DNA of 64,000 nucleotides from JANNSX01 sp041397825 (GTDB lineage Bacteria; Pseudomonadota; Alphaproteobacteria; Rhizobiales; Hyphomicrobiaceae), in assembly GCA_041397825.1 (NCBI GenBank), contig JAWKVX010000002.1:682001-746000 (forward strand), given 5' to 3'. The position numbers and the translations under genes are program-made. Below are positions 8,918-17,278 of this stretch, in pieces; the first letter of the stretch is position 1, and each line of letters opens with the position of its first letter. The notes beneath the pieces were generated by a model that was not told the DNA's origin, did not search any database, and saw only the letters and a list, made by a program, of their open reading frames with translations.

Positions 8918-9176
8918 GGTCAGCCTCCGAATATGATGGGGGCAACCTGCCACGAAATAGCTGTAAGTCGGATAAGCCGCTCGCTTGCATTTTAATCAAC
9001 CCCCGCAAATGACGGGGCGGCCAAAGATACAGATAACGAAACGCTTATTTGATTGATCGAATGATCAGCGAACTATGCCGATCTCTTTCAAATTGTCTGG
9101 ACTTGGCGGAAGGGATCGGTATGCAATGATATGACTTGGGGGCCGTTGAGCAATCGTTCAACGAGGAGGGGGTCGA

Positions 9177-9800
9177 TTGGGAAGCATTGCGAGGCGGGAG
9201 CCATATGCTGGCGCGATTGCGCTCGATTTCCTGGATGCCTCGCGGAGTGCGCTGCTGCTGATGGAGCAGAGCAGGGGCGTCATCTGGCGCAATGCCGCGG
9301 CACATCAGCTTTTGATCAAGCAGAAGCCGTTTGCCGTCGATCAGGATGATCGTCTGGTGGTGGATGGTGCCGAGCAGATGTCCGCGCTGGAGGCGGTGTT
9401 TACGCGGACTGGAAGGAGCGCGCCGGCCGTCGGCGTCGTCGTCGGCCGCTCCACCGCGACGGAGGGCGCCTGGAGTCTTGTTATCTGGCGGCAAGAGCTG
9501 CGCATTCCTTCCGGTACCGCCCAGGCTTGGCCCGTTTTTCTGGCTCAGCTCAGAACCGCGGTCGACCGTCAGCTGCCCGAACCGAGAGTGCTTCGGGAGA
9601 CATTCGGCCTGACCGGCAAGGAAACGGAGATCGTCCGTGCCCTGGCGACGGGTCTCGACCTCGAGGAGTATGCGACGCGATCGAAAAGCGCGATTGCGAC
9701 CGTGCGCTGGCACTTGAAGAATGCGCTCGAGAAGACGGGTTGCCGGAGTCAGCGCCAGCTCCTCCTGCTGCTGGAATCGACACATCTGACGCTGGCATGA
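9177..9800 (+). CDS. LuxR-type HTH transcriptional regulator
   Basis: 207-residue protein. The C-terminal ~65 residues form a LuxR/FixJ helix-turn-helix (FGLTGKETEIVRALATG ... ATVRWHLKNALEKTGCRS). The N-terminal ~130 residues look like a degenerate PAS-type sensory domain (ALLLMEQSRGVIWRNAAAH). The start is TTG 9177, preceded by GAGGAGGGGG at about six bases; no ATG or GTG fits. The gene is embedded between TadG paralogs B and C on the opposite strand, so it may regulate them. That is inference from position only; no receiver domain or autoinducer domain is recognisable. Confidence 0.8.
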   Translation: MGSIARREPYAGAIALDFLDASRSALLLMEQSRGVIWRNAAAHQLLIKQKPFAVDQDDRLVVDGAEQMSALEAVFTRTGRSAPAVGVVVGRSTATEGAWSLVIWRQELRIPSGTAQAWPVFLAQLRTAVDRQLPEPRVLRETFGLTGKETEIVRALATGLDLEEYATRSKSAIATVRWHLKNALEKTGCRSQRQLLLLLESTHLTLA

Positions 9801-9823
9801 TGCATCGGTCTTCTGACGAAAAT

Positions 9824-9851
9824 CGAAGGGCGCTCGGATGAGCGCCCTTCG
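9824..9851. terminator. Bidirectional terminator between luxR-type gene and TadG paralog C
   Basis: Perfect 11-bp stem CGAAGGGCGCT (9824-9834) / AGCGCCCTTCG (9841-9851), six-base loop. It lies 24 bases after the regulator stop and 25 bases beyond the stop of paralog C on the other strand. Leftward it is followed by ATTTTCGT. Confidence 0.75.
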
Positions 9852-9875
9852 TTGTCGATCCCTGCTCGCCTCGAT

Positions 9876-11279
9876 CTACTTCGACAGCCTGAGCTGCGCC
9901 ACATTGAAGGCGATGCTGCGGAAAGCGAGCTTGAGCTTGTCGCCGTCGGTCGCATTGTAGAAGTGGCTCGGCGACGTCGCGCAGTCCTCGAGCAGGTTCT
10001 TGGCCGTCGCGTTGACCATGAAGCCGACGGTGTAGACCGTGATGCCGGCCTGCTTCATCTTGTTGCACAGCTGCTTGGCCTGCGCCGAGGATGAGCCATT
10101 GCCCGTCTGATAGGCCGTATTGTACTCGCCATCCGTCATCAGCACGGCGATCTTCATCGTATTGTTGTCGTAGGCTCCGGCCCGGCTGTCCTCCGGCCAG
10201 ATGGCGTTCCACTCCGGCGACAGCGTGTACCAGGACCACGCCGTGCCGATCTGACCCGCCGTCCAGCCATCGGCCTCGAAGGCGTCGATGGCATCGTTGA
10301 GACCATCCTTGTCGTCGCTCAGCGGCACGATGCGCGAGGCGGGCCTGCACCCCGTGTTGGAGCCGACCGCGTTGGCCTTGAGCAGATCGAAGATGCCGAG
10401 ATAGGTCTGGTTGCCGCTGCCCGGTGCGGCGTCGGTGAACTTGTTCGAGCCGGCACGCTCGACGACGCAGCTCGAGTAGTTGTGGCCCTCGACCACCAGA
10501 TAGTCCGGGTTGCCCTGGCAGGACCTCTTGAGCTTGCCGTTCTTGTAGCAGCTGGCCGGATAGTTGAACTCGTCCTCGACGACCTGCTGCTGCCCGGTTA
10601 CCGCCTGGAAGTACTCGCTGCCGACATTGACGGCGTGCGAGAACGGCACCAGCGCCACACGCGAGGTGTATTCGTTCTGGTCATCCTGGACCAGAATGTT
10701 GATGAGATCCTTGGCCGCGTCCTTGAGGTCCTCGAGCTTCGAGCAGGGTTGGCACATCGAGCCCGTGACGTCGAGCATGAGGGAGATCTCGAGATCCTTG
10801 TCGATGCCGCCCTTCGCCAGCAACGCCTCGGCGGTCGACGATACCTCGATCTCGTCGACGCCGAGCAGCCGGGCGAACGTCGTCCGGACCCTGACCTTGC
10901 CGGTGAAGGTCATCTTGGCATTCTCGGGATCGGCCACATTGTGCACGACCTCGACATTTTCGTGGGCCTCCATGGCGGCCGTGAAGAAATCGGACGCCGC
11001 CGTCTCGGCGCTGTCCGGATCGCCGCTCACCTGGTATTCGCGGCCGGCCGCCAGCACGGCGCTGTCCAGCGCCGTCTGCAAGGCAGTTCGCTCCTCCAGC
11101 GCCCGTCCGTAGTCCACAGAGAAGCCGATGACGCCGACCACCGGTATGATCATGAACGCGAAGATCATGCCGATGTTGCCGGATCGGTCGGTGCCGAGCC
11201 GGGCGACCGCAGCCTGCAGCGCCTTACGGGCGCGGGCAGCCGTCGACAGCAACGAGCTTTTCAACGATGGGCAGGGCAT
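9876..11279 (-). CDS. TadG-like pilus-assembly protein with vWA domain (paralog C)
   Basis: 467-residue third paralog. The anchor lies at about residues 33-58 (RSGNIGMIFAFMIIPVVGV), then TALDSAVLAAGREYQ, then a vWA domain with LDVTGSM (Asp170) followed by a CQPC pair of cysteines absent from A. VLMTDGEYNTAYQ and C-terminal AFRSIAFNVAQLRLSK are nearly shared with A, so A and C are the closer pair. The ATG at 11279 has GGAGG seven bases upstream within ATTCGAGGAGG, the same leader as A. Confidence 0.85.
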   Translation of the reverse strand: MPCPSLKSSLLSTAARARKALQAAVARLGTDRSGNIGMIFAFMIIPVVGVIGFSVDYGRALEERTALQTALDSAVLAAGREYQVSGDPDSAETAASDFFTAAMEAHENVEVVHNVADPENAKMTFTGKVRVRTTFARLLGVDEIEVSSTAEALLAKGGIDKDLEISLMLDVTGSMCQPCSKLEDLKDAAKDLINILVQDDQNEYTSRVALVPFSHAVNVGSEYFQAVTGQQQVVEDEFNYPASCYKNGKLKRSCQGNPDYLVVEGHNYSSCVVERAGSNKFTDAAPGSGNQTYLGIFDLLKANAVGSNTGCRPASRIVPLSDDKDGLNDAIDAFEADGWTAGQIGTAWSWYTLSPEWNAIWPEDSRAGAYDNNTMKIAVLMTDGEYNTAYQTGNGSSSAQAKQLCNKMKQAGITVYTVGFMVNATAKNLLEDCATSPSHFYNATDGDKLKLAFRSIAFNVAQLRLSK

Positions 11280-11593
11280 TCGATAGCCTCCTCGAATTTC
11301 CCGCCACGGTAGGCTCGGAATATTCAACACAAGTAAATGGGAGAAATTTCCTCAAATTGTCTTGAAAACTCGACAAATAATCTCAGTATTTGCGGAGGAA
11401 AATTTGACTAAAATTCCGCTGAATTCGGTATCGCCGCGCTAAGCACGTTACGGCCTGCCGGGTGAACCTCGTTGCCGACGGGCTGACCCGTGCAACGCGA
11501 GCAATTTGCATGCCGGTTTGCGAGCCACTATAGACCCCGGCGAGGGGCCGAGGCAGAAGCGCGCCCGGCACAGGATCACCGGAGAGAGACGAC
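11280..11593. other. Divergent region between TadG paralog C and ahcY
   Basis: 314 bp with no gene. The left two thirds are AT-rich and contain the paralog C upstream region, including TCAAATTGTCTTGA at 11352-11365. A near copy of that motif lies at 9088-9101. The right third carries the ahcY promoter and leader. No S-adenosylhomocysteine riboswitch could be recognised. Confidence 0.6.
11506..11534 (+). promoter_or_regulatory. Putative sigma-70 promoter of ahcY
   Basis: TTGCAT (11506-11511), 17 bases, TATAGA (11529-11534). The -10 matches four of six consensus bases and the spacing is ideal. It predicts a leader of about 53 bases before the ahcY ATG. Confidence 0.5.
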
Positions 11594-12994
11594 ATGACCG
11601 CTCACGACTATCGGGTTGCCGACATCGGGCTCGCCGGCTGGGGCCGCAAGGAGATCGCCATCGCCGAAACGGAGATGCCCGGTCTGATGGCGACACGGGC
11701 CGAGTACGGTCCGAAGCAGCCGCTCAAGGGCGCGCGCATCGCCGGCTCGCTGCACATGACCATTCAGACCGCCGTGCTGATCGAGACGCTGAAAGCCCTC
11801 GGTGCCGACGTGCGCTGGGCCTCCTGCAACATCTACTCCACCCAGGATCATGCCGCCGCCGCGATCGCGGCCGGTGGCACGCCGGTCTTCGCCTACAAGG
11901 GCGAGAGCCTGGAGGAATACTGGGAGTTCACGCACCACATCTTCGAATGGGCCGACGGTGGCACGCCCAACATGATCCTCGACGATGGTGGCGACGCGAC
12001 CCTCCTGATCCATCTCGGTCTCCGGGCCGAGCAGGGGGATACGGCGTTCCTCGACAAGCCCGGCAGCGAGGAGGAGACGATCCTCTTCGCCTCGATCAGG
12101 AAGCGGTTGAAATCGAACCCCGGCTGGTACGGCCGCAATGCCGCCACCATCAAGGGCGTCACCGAGGAGACGACGACGGGCGTCAAGCGTCTGGCGGCGA
12201 TGGCCAAGGAGGGCAAGCTGCTTTTCCCGGCCATCAACGTCAACGACTCGGTCACGAAGTCGAAGTTCGACAACCTCTACGGCTGTCGCGAGAGCCTGGT
12301 CGACGGCATTCGCCGCGGCACCGACGTGATGATGGCGGGCAAGGTGGCGATGGTCGCCGGCTTCGGCGATGTCGGCAAGGGCTCCGCCGCCTCGCTCCGC
12401 AACGCCGGCTGCCGGGTCATGGTGTCCGAGATCGACCCGATCTGCGCTCTGCAGGCGGCGATGGAGGGCTATCAGGTCGTGACCATGGAGGATGCCGCGC
12501 CGCAGGCCGACATCTTCGTCACCGCCACCGGCAATCGTGACGTCATCACGATCGATCATATGCGGGCCATGAAGGATCGCGCCGTCGTCTGCAACATCGG
12601 CCACTTCGACAACGAGATCCAGATTGCCGGTCTCAAGAACTTCAAGTGGCACAATGTGAAGCCGCAGGTGGACGAGATCGAGTTTCCGGACGGCAAGCGG
12701 ATCATCCTCCTGTCGGAGGGGCGGCTGGTCAATCTCGGCAACGCCATGGGCCATCCCTCCTTCGTGATGTCGGCATCCTTCACCAACCAGACGCTGGCGC
12801 AGATCGAGCTGTTCACGAAGCCTGGCGAGTACGAGAAGCAGGTCTACGTGTTGCCGAAGCATCTCGACGAGAAGGTGGCCATGCTGCATCTCGCCAAGAT
12901 CGGCGCCAGACTGAGCAAGCTGTCTGCGGATCAGGCCGGATACATCGGCGTCTCGCCCTCCGGCCCCTTCAAACCCGATCACTACCGCTACTGA
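11594..12994 (+). CDS. ahcY: Adenosylhomocysteinase
   Basis: Cytoplasmic NAD-dependent hydrolase splitting S-adenosylhomocysteine into adenosine and homocysteine, completing the methyl cycle. It has 466 residues, the usual bacterial length. Recognisable parts are LHMTIQTAVLIETL, ASCNIYSTQDHAAAAI, the NAD-binding GFGDVGKGSAASLR and the C-terminal KPDHYRY. The ATG at 11594 follows GGAGAGAG. In related genomes it commonly stands directly after HPr; here about 6 kb of TadG genes intervene. Confidence 0.97.
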   Translation: MTAHDYRVADIGLAGWGRKEIAIAETEMPGLMATRAEYGPKQPLKGARIAGSLHMTIQTAVLIETLKALGADVRWASCNIYSTQDHAAAAIAAGGTPVFAYKGESLEEYWEFTHHIFEWADGGTPNMILDDGGDATLLIHLGLRAEQGDTAFLDKPGSEEETILFASIRKRLKSNPGWYGRNAATIKGVTEETTTGVKRLAAMAKEGKLLFPAINVNDSVTKSKFDNLYGCRESLVDGIRRGTDVMMAGKVAMVAGFGDVGKGSAASLRNAGCRVMVSEIDPICALQAAMEGYQVVTMEDAAPQADIFVTATGNRDVITIDHMRAMKDRAVVCNIGHFDNEIQIAGLKNFKWHNVKPQVDEIEFPDGKRIILLSEGRLVNLGNAMGHPSFVMSASFTNQTLAQIELFTKPGEYEKQVYVLPKHLDEKVAMLHLAKIGARLSKLSADQAGYIGVSPSGPFKPDHYRY

Positions 12995-13015
12995 GGCGGT
13001 GCGCGCGATTTTGGG

Positions 13016-13043
13016 TGCTGGCCATGCTCTCCTCCGGCCAGCA
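13016..13043 (+). terminator. Hairpin after ahcY
   Basis: Perfect 8-bp stem TGCTGGCC (13016-13023) / GGCCAGCA (13036-13043), 12-base loop, about 20 bases after the ahcY stop, followed by TAATTCC. No U tract, so only a possible terminator. Confidence 0.4.
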
Positions 13044-13133
13044 TAATTCCAGGCGATTCGTTTTCGATTCGCATGTGGGACAGAGGCGGATGCGCCGGTC
13101 GGACCCTACCCGTCCAGCCGGCGGCAGTCGGCC

Positions 13134-15707
13134 GTGCTCCTTGGACAAGGAAGTGGCTCGGACTTGACAGTCGCACAGGTCAGCTTCGAGAGCCCGTCGC
13201 GCGCTCCGCTGAGACTCGCCGTGCTGGCCACGACGAGCCTGGCCATCGTTGCGATCCTGGCGCTGACCTTCATAGGCGAGCCCATGCCCAGGCTCGGCGC
13301 GTTCAACCTGGGCGGCCTGACAGTCGGCAGCTTGGTGCTCGGTACGGTCATCTTCTTCGTCACGGCCGGTGCCGGTCTGCTGGCTGCCTACCGGCGCGTC
13401 CTCCGCCGCGAGCGCGAGCAGGAGGCCTCGCTCAACCTACTGCAACGGCGTGTCTTGGCGGCCGAGGCCCAGGTCAGGACAGAGCCGCACGCCGTCGTCA
13501 TGTGGGAGCCCGGCCAGCCGCCGCGGATCGCCGCGCACAATCTGAAGCGCGAGATCGGCGTTCCGAAAAGCCTGCAGGAGTTTCTGCGTTTCTCGCTCTG
13601 GCTCGAACAGCCTGCAGCCCAGGAGCTGGCGCAGTCGCTCGACGGACTTCTCAAGGAGGCCCGCGCCTTCTCGAAGGTGCTGAGGACCTCGGCCGGGACC
13701 TTCATCGAGGTGGACGGTCGCGTCGCGGGTCATCGCGGCGTGCTTCGCCTCAGGGATGCCGCAGGCCTCCGGCTGGAGCTCGCCGATGCCGAGGCCCGTG
13801 GCGAGCGCGACCGTCGAGACGCCGAGTTGTTCCGAGCCCTTGCCGAGGCGATGCCATCCCCGGTCTGGCTGCGCAATGCCGATGGCCGGGTCGAATGGTC
13901 GAACCAGTCCTATCAGCGGACCGTCGGCGGTGGCCGGGAGGACGGCCCCGGACGGGGCGCCGATCTCCTGGAGGCTCGCCAGCAACGGGTCGTCGACACC
14001 GTGCTGAAGAGCGGTCGCGTCTATCGCGATCATGTCAATGTCGTGCTTGGCGGCGAGCGGCGGGCTTTCGAGGTGGTGTCGGTGCCGCACGGCAACGCCA
14101 GCCTCACGGTCGCCAGCGATGTCGGGGCGCTCGATGCGGCCCGGGGCGAATTGACCAGGCATCGCGAGGCTAATGATCGGACGATGGATCGCGTCTCGAC
14201 GGCCGTCGCGACCTTCGGGGCCGACCAGCGGCTCGTCTTTCACAACCGGGCCTACGCCGAGCTCTGGAAGCTCGATCGGGCCTGGCTGCAGGGCCGTCCG
14301 TCCGATTCAGAGATCCTCGACCGGCTGCGCGAGCAGCGTCAGCTCCCGGAGGAGGCCGACTATCGCGCCTGGAAGGCGCGCCAACTCGCCGGCTACGAGC
14401 AGCAGTCCGAGCGCGAGGACTGGTGGCATCTGCCGGACGGCAGCACCGTGCATGTCGTCGCCGAGCAGCGTCCCGACGGCGGCGTCACCTATCTCTACGA
14501 CGATGTCACGGAGCAGCTGGCGCTCGAGAGCCGGCACAACGCGGTCGTCAACGTGCAGCGAGAGACGATCGACCACCTGAAGGAAGGCGTGGCGGTGTTC
14601 TCGACCGACGGCCGCCTTCGCCTCTTCAATCCCGCATTCGCACGCATCTGGCGTCTCAATCCGGCCGATCTCGAGCGCGGGCCGCATGTCGACGAGGTGG
14701 TCCGCCGTTGCCGGACCTTGTATGACGACGAACCGACCTGGTTGCGGCTCAAGCGGGCGGCGACGACGCTCGGCGACGAGCGGCAGCGGATCGAAGGACA
14801 AATGTCGCGTCCCGACGGCAGCGTCATCGCCTATGCCGGTCTGCCCCTGCCGGACGGCGCCATGCTGCTGACCTTCGTCGACATCACCGACACGAAGCGG
14901 ATCGAGCGCGTGCTTGTCGAGCGCAACGAGGCGCTAGAGACCGCCGGCCGGCTGAAGAGCCAGTTCATCTCGCACGTGTCCTACGAGCTCCGCACGCCGC
15001 TCACCAACATCATCGGCTTCTCAGAACTGCTGACGAGCCCGCGCACCGGCGAGCTCAACGAGAAGCAGCGGGAATATCTCGGCGACATCGGGGCGTCGTC
15101 GCGGACGCTCCTCGCTATCATCAACGACATTCTCGACCTCGCTACCATCGATGCCGGTGGCTTCGAGCTGAAACTCGCCGAGGCGAGCGCCGCGAGCATC
15201 ATCGAAGGCGCTGTCCAAGGCGTGCGCGAGCGGCTGACGCGCGCCAAGCTCCAGCTCGAGATTCACATCGCGCCCGACGTCGGCAACTTCGTGACGGACG
15301 AGCAGCGGGCCAAGCAGGTTTTGTACAACCTGCTCTCCAACGCCATCGGCTTCTCGGAGGTCGGCGACACGATAACACTGACCTGCGAGCGCGACGCCGG
15401 CATGATCGCTTTCACGGTCAAGGATCAGGGGACAGGCATACCCGAGGAGCACCAGCGCCGGGTGTTCGAGCGTTTCGAGAGCCGGACGCAGGGCTCCAAG
15501 CACCGTGGCGCCGGGCTCGGCCTCGCCCTGGTGAAGAGTCTGGTCGAGCTGCATGGGGGCGATGTCTCCCTCGCCTCCTCGCCCGGGAAGGGTACGGAGG
15601 TTAGGATCCGCTTTCCGGAGGCCGGCCGCCCGGTGGCTGCCGGACCATCGGCGGGCCGGCGGCCTGCAGTAACGCGCGCCAAGCCCAAGTCGCCGGCCGC
15701 CGCCTGA
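13134..15707 (+). CDS. divL: DivL-type PAS sensor pseudokinase with Tyr in place of phospho-His
   Basis: Membrane sensor of the DivJ/PleC/DivK cell-cycle network. Two N-terminal membrane segments (about residues 28-48 and 64-84) are followed by tandem PAS-like regions (about 240-600). The dimerisation helix reads SHVSYELRTPLTNIIGF with Tyr617 where kinases have His, the hallmark of DivL. The ATPase domain follows with NLLSNAIGFSE, DQGTGIPEE and GAGLGLALVKS. At 857 residues it fits the larger DivL forms. The start is uncertain (GTG 13134 or TTG 13164). Position between ahcY and tsaE is conserved for divL in alphaproteobacteria. In Caulobacter DivL feeds DivK state into CckA. Confidence 0.88.
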   Translation: MLLGQGSGSDLTVAQVSFESPSRAPLRLAVLATTSLAIVAILALTFIGEPMPRLGAFNLGGLTVGSLVLGTVIFFVTAGAGLLAAYRRVLRREREQEASLNLLQRRVLAAEAQVRTEPHAVVMWEPGQPPRIAAHNLKREIGVPKSLQEFLRFSLWLEQPAAQELAQSLDGLLKEARAFSKVLRTSAGTFIEVDGRVAGHRGVLRLRDAAGLRLELADAEARGERDRRDAELFRALAEAMPSPVWLRNADGRVEWSNQSYQRTVGGGREDGPGRGADLLEARQQRVVDTVLKSGRVYRDHVNVVLGGERRAFEVVSVPHGNASLTVASDVGALDAARGELTRHREANDRTMDRVSTAVATFGADQRLVFHNRAYAELWKLDRAWLQGRPSDSEILDRLREQRQLPEEADYRAWKARQLAGYEQQSEREDWWHLPDGSTVHVVAEQRPDGGVTYLYDDVTEQLALESRHNAVVNVQRETIDHLKEGVAVFSTDGRLRLFNPAFARIWRLNPADLERGPHVDEVVRRCRTLYDDEPTWLRLKRAATTLGDERQRIEGQMSRPDGSVIAYAGLPLPDGAMLLTFVDITDTKRIERVLVERNEALETAGRLKSQFISHVSYELRTPLTNIIGFSELLTSPRTGELNEKQREYLGDIGASSRTLLAIINDILDLATIDAGGFELKLAEASAASIIEGAVQGVRERLTRAKLQLEIHIAPDVGNFVTDEQRAKQVLYNLLSNAIGFSEVGDTITLTCERDAGMIAFTVKDQGTGIPEEHQRRVFERFESRTQGSKHRGAGLGLALVKSLVELHGGDVSLASSPGKGTEVRIRFPEAGRPVAAGPSAGRRPAVTRAKPKSPAAA

Positions 15708-15722
15708 GGAGGCTTGAGGTCT

Positions 15723-17264
15723 GTGTCTGTGACGCGTATCAGCATGGGCAGTGTCGCCGTCGCGGAAATCGAGCGATTGGCCGCGTATCTCGCCTTGTTC
15801 CTCCGTACGGGCGACCTCATCGCCCTCGACGGCCCGCTCGGCGCCGGCAAGACGACCTTCGCCCGTGCCCTCATCTCAAGCCTGTCCGGCGGTACGATCA
15901 CCGAAGTCCCGAGCCCGACCTATACGCTCCTCCAGAGCTACGACTGCGGACGCCTGGCCTTGCACCATTTCGATCTCTACCGCCTCGGTTCGGCGGACGA
16001 CCTCCGTGAGCTCGGGATCGAGGCCGCGCTGGCCGATGGCGTCGCCGTCGTCGAATGGCCGGACAGGCTGGGCGGGGAGCTGAGCAGAGATCGCTTTACG
16101 CTGGCGCTCCGCCCCGTTGCCGATCCGGAGCTTCGCGACGTCGTCGTCGAAGGTCACGGCAGCGCCGGGCCTCGGATCGAACGACTGCGCGACATGATCG
16201 CGTTCGTGGTGTGCGCCGGATTCGGTGATGCCGTTCCGGCCTTCCTCGAAGGTGACGCGTCCCGACGCTCCTACGCCCGCCTGCATGCGCCCGGGAAGCC
16301 GTCGCTGGTGCTCATGGACTCGCCCAAGCAGCCCGAGGGTCCGCCGGCGCGCGGCGGCCGGAGCTACAGCCAGATCGCCCACCTCGCGGAAGAGGTCCGG
16401 CCGTTCGTCGCCATCGGCGGGGCCTTGCGGCGAGGTGGCCTGTCGGCGCCGGAGGTCGTCGCCCACGATCTCGATCGGGGTTTCCTGATCCTCGAGGACC
16501 TGGGCGAGCTCACTTTCAGCGTCGCGCTATCTCAGGGGGTGTCGCAGGCCGAGCTCTATCGCGCCGCGACCAATGTTCTTCTGGAGATGCGTCGCATGCC
16601 GCCGGGGCGCGACCTGCCCTTGCCGGACGGGGGGCGCTATTCGCTGCCGCGCTTCGATCGTGCGGCGCTCGAGATCGAGATCGACCTTTTGCTCGATTGG
16701 TACTGGCCGGAGGTCAAGGGGGCTCCGGTGCCGGAAGCGGACCGGGCCGAATTCTACCGTCTCTGGTCGCCGGTGCTGGACCGGATCCTCGCCGAGCCGG
16801 GCGGCTGGTTCCTGCGGGACTTCCATTCGCCCAACCTGATCTGGCTCGGCGATCGCGACGGGGTCGCCCGGGTCGGCCTGCTCGACTACCAGGATGCGCT
16901 GGCCGAGAGCCATGCCTATGATCTGGTATCGCTGCTCCAGGACAACCGTCTGGACGTGCCGGCGGAGCTTGAGGCGCAACTCCTTGCCTACTACTGCACC
17001 GAGGCTGTTCGGCGCGAGCCCGGTTTCGACGAGGCGCATTTCCGCTCGATCTACGCGGCCTTCGGCGCTCAGCGGCACACCCGTATCGTCGGCCTCTGGA
17101 TCCGCCTGCTGAGACGCGACGGCAAGCCGGGCTATCTCAGGCATATGGCAAGGGCCTGGGACTATCTGGCGCGGAACCTCGCGCATCCGGACCTCTCGAC
17201 GTTGCGCGCGTGGTACGATACGCACCTACCGCACACGCTCAGAACCCGGCGCATTGTGCCCTGA
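15723..17264 (+). CDS. tsaE: TsaE / AmgK fusion: tRNA t6A ATPase plus amino-sugar kinase
   Basis: Two domains in 513 residues. Residues 1 to about 150 are TsaE, the ATPase of the tRNA threonylcarbamoyladenosine complex, with Walker A GPLGAGKTTF (Lys43) and VPSPTYTLLQSY. From about 155 on it is an aminoglycoside-phosphotransferase fold like AmgK, the MurNAc/GlcNAc anomeric kinase of cell-wall recycling: GDASRRSYARLH, LRDFHSPNLIWL (catalytic Asp and Asn) and LLDYQDAL. murU follows directly, supporting the AmgK role. GTG 15723 is chosen as it is ten bases from GAGGAGG (15706-15712); TTG 15714 is too close. The fusion is known in alphaproteobacteria. Confidence 0.9.
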   Translation: MSVTRISMGSVAVAEIERLAAYLALFLRTGDLIALDGPLGAGKTTFARALISSLSGGTITEVPSPTYTLLQSYDCGRLALHHFDLYRLGSADDLRELGIEAALADGVAVVEWPDRLGGELSRDRFTLALRPVADPELRDVVVEGHGSAGPRIERLRDMIAFVVCAGFGDAVPAFLEGDASRRSYARLHAPGKPSLVLMDSPKQPEGPPARGGRSYSQIAHLAEEVRPFVAIGGALRRGGLSAPEVVAHDLDRGFLILEDLGELTFSVALSQGVSQAELYRAATNVLLEMRRMPPGRDLPLPDGGRYSLPRFDRAALEIEIDLLLDWYWPEVKGAPVPEADRAEFYRLWSPVLDRILAEPGGWFLRDFHSPNLIWLGDRDGVARVGLLDYQDALAESHAYDLVSLLQDNRLDVPAELEAQLLAYYCTEAVRREPGFDEAHFRSIYAAFGAQRHTRIVGLWIRLLRRDGKPGYLRHMARAWDYLARNLAHPDLSTLRAWYDTHLPHTLRTRRIVP

Positions 17265-17278
17265 AGGAGCTCAGGCTC

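Noticed and set aside
11450..11593. Possible S-adenosylhomocysteine or SAM riboswitch before ahcY
   Set aside because: The conserved core sequences of these riboswitches are not present and the predicted leader is only about 53 bases.
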